A stretch of 7,380 nt of DNA from JBAZLV01 sp964586075 (GTDB lineage: Bacteria > Nitrospirota > UBA9217): contig CAZPGZ010000060.1 in assembly GCA_964586075.1 (NCBI GenBank), positions 1 to 7,380 on the forward strand. The letters run 5' to 3'. Shown here piece after piece: positions 6,789 through 7,380 of this stretch (positions are counted from its first letter, which is position 1; the number at the start of each line of letters is the position of its first letter). The translations under genes and the position numbers were made by a program. The notes under the pieces are model-generated. The model was not told the DNA's origin and made no database searches. It worked only from the letters and a program-made list of their open reading frames with translations.

Positions 6789-6822
6789 CTAATATATAAC
6801 AATTACAGGGGAGGTTGTCTGT

Positions 6823-7161
6823 ATGAAAAAGGTAGAAGCGGTCATAAAACCGTTCAAACTTGATGAAGTGAAAGACGCCTTGAATGCCATTGGCGTTCAA
6901 GGTATTACGGTATCTGAAGTAAAGGGATTCGGCAGACAAAAAGGCCATACAGAGCTGTACCGGGGAGCAGAATATGTTGTGGATTTTTTGCCCAAGGTAA
7001 AGCTGGAAATAATCGCTTCCGATAATCTCGTCGCAAAAATTATCGAGACAATTGAAACGGCAGCAAAAACCGGCCGTATCGGAGATGGAAAAATTTTCGT
7101 TACCCCTGTCGAGGAAGTTATCAGGATTCGCACAGGTGAACGGGGAGACACGGCAATCTGA
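6823..7161 (+). CDS. glnB: Nitrogen regulatory protein PII (GlnB/GlnK type)
   Basis: Trimeric cytoplasmic sensor that binds ATP/ADP and 2-oxoglutarate and is normally uridylylated by GlnD; it controls glutamine synthetase adenylylation, NtrB or the ammonium channel. 112 residues, the exact family length. The fold starts MKKVEAVIKPFKLDEVKDAL. The T-loop spans about 37-55 (FGRQKGHTELYRGAEY) with the modifiable Tyr at 51. The B-loop TGRIGDGKIFV is at 83-93, with K90 in the nucleotide site. The C-terminus is IRTGERGDTAI, as is usual for PII. A strong ribosome site GGGGAGG (6808-6814) lies 8 nt before ATG 6823. It is followed at 82 nt by glnA, whose enzyme it regulates. I call it glnB because it is paired with glnA rather than amtB; glnK cannot be excluded by sequence alone. 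Confidence 0.96.
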   Translation: MKKVEAVIKPFKLDEVKDALNAIGVQGITVSEVKGFGRQKGHTELYRGAEYVVDFLPKVKLEIIASDNLVAKIIETIETAAKTGRIGDGKIFVTPVEEVIRIRTGERGDTAI

Positions 7162-7175
7162 TGCATGACGAGTTG

Positions 7176-7221
7176 CATGATGCATGATACCCTCTGCTGT
7201 CATGCATCATGATTCATTTTT
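7176..7221 (+). terminator. Hairpin between glnB and glnA, possible attenuator
   Basis: CATGATGCATGA (7176-7187) and TCATGCATCATG (7200-7211) are perfect 12-bp inverted arms around a 12-nt loop. TTTTT follows at 7217-7221, five nt after the stem. The stem has 5 G/C of 12, so it is weaker than a classic intrinsic terminator and more likely partial. The segment GATGCATGA also occurs directly at 7160-7168, overlapping the glnB stop, so two left arms can compete for one right arm, and the ATGCAT units can pair with each other. Partial termination, antitermination or an RNase processing point between the two genes all fit. Confidence 0.6.
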
Positions 7222-7243
7222 CAACAACCATTAGGAGGAAGCT

Positions 7244-7380
7244 ATGACACCAAAAGACGTACTGAAACTGGCAAAAGAAAGCAAAGCAAAGATGGTCGAT
7301 TTCAAATTCATGGATTACCCCGGACTCTGGCAGCACTTTTCCGTTCCGGTGGAGGAACTGACCGAGAACATATTTGAAGA
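7244..7380 (+). CDS. glnA: Glutamine synthetase type I, N-terminal fragment cut by window edge
   Basis: Makes glutamine from glutamate, ammonia and ATP; a cytoplasmic dodecamer and the main ammonia-assimilating enzyme. Only 45 codons plus two bases are present out of a family length of about 470. The N-terminus MTPKDVLKLAKESKAKMVDF, with PGLWQHFSVPVEEL after it, is the standard opening of GlnA (the MVDxKFxDxPGxWQHF pattern). Active-site and adenylylation residues lie beyond the edge. A perfect AGGAGG (7233-7238) stands 5 nt before ATG 7244. It shares a likely operon with glnB but is separated from it by an 82-nt spacer with a hairpin, so its level may be set independently. Confidence 0.93.
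   Translation, partial: MTPKDVLKLAKESKAKMVDFKFMDYPGLWQHFSVPVEELTENIFE

Overview
This window looks like an ordinary chromosomal segment of a deltaproteobacterium in the old sense (Desulfobacterota or a relative). This is inferred from gene order and protein character, not from a database search. The supporting points are a def-fmt-DUF116-rsmB cluster, a very long cytoplasmic TPR protein with Pro/Ala/Glu-rich linkers and a C-terminal TPR module of a type I associate with this group, and a glnB-glnA pair. There are no mobile elements, CRISPR arrays or RNA genes that I can see.

Left half, minus strand (about 1-3300): a translation-related operon read right to left. It runs def (peptide deformylase), fmt (Met-tRNA formyltransferase), a three-helix membrane protein with a Cys-rich DUF116 domain, then rsmB (16S rRNA m5C967 methyltransferase). 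rsmB overlaps the DUF116 gene by 17 nt and runs off the left edge. Its open frame is easy to miss because the window cuts it. Def and Fmt are the two halves of the N-formyl cycle of initiation; RsmB modifies the small subunit near the P site. The DUF116 protein is the uncharacterised member.

Centre: a 90-nt AT-rich divergent intergenic region (3301-3390), then on the plus strand a 1094-residue TPR protein (3391-6675). The junction carries the most unusual DNA in the window. A 34-bp palindrome with a single mismatched pair (3378-3411) is centred on the TPR start codon. A good sigma70 -35/-10 pair sits so close upstream that the mRNA may be leaderless. Neither divergent gene has a Shine-Dalgarno sequence, although fmt, glnB and glnA have clear ones.

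Right end, plus strand (6676-7380): a 147-nt regulatory gap with a dyad and a near-consensus sigma54-type element, glnB encoding a PII signal protein with the Tyr51 uridylylation site, an 82-nt spacer containing a 12-bp perfect hairpin plus an extra direct copy of one arm, and the first 45 codons of glnA (glutamine synthetase). PII reports nitrogen and carbon status and controls GS activity and transcription. The dyad, the sigma54-like site and the spacer hairpin suggest nitrogen-responsive control both upstream of and inside the pair.

I did not find a new multi-gene defence or biosynthetic system. The points most worth following are the palindrome over the TPR start, the leaderless-type junction, the glnB-glnA hairpin and the DUF116 membrane protein.
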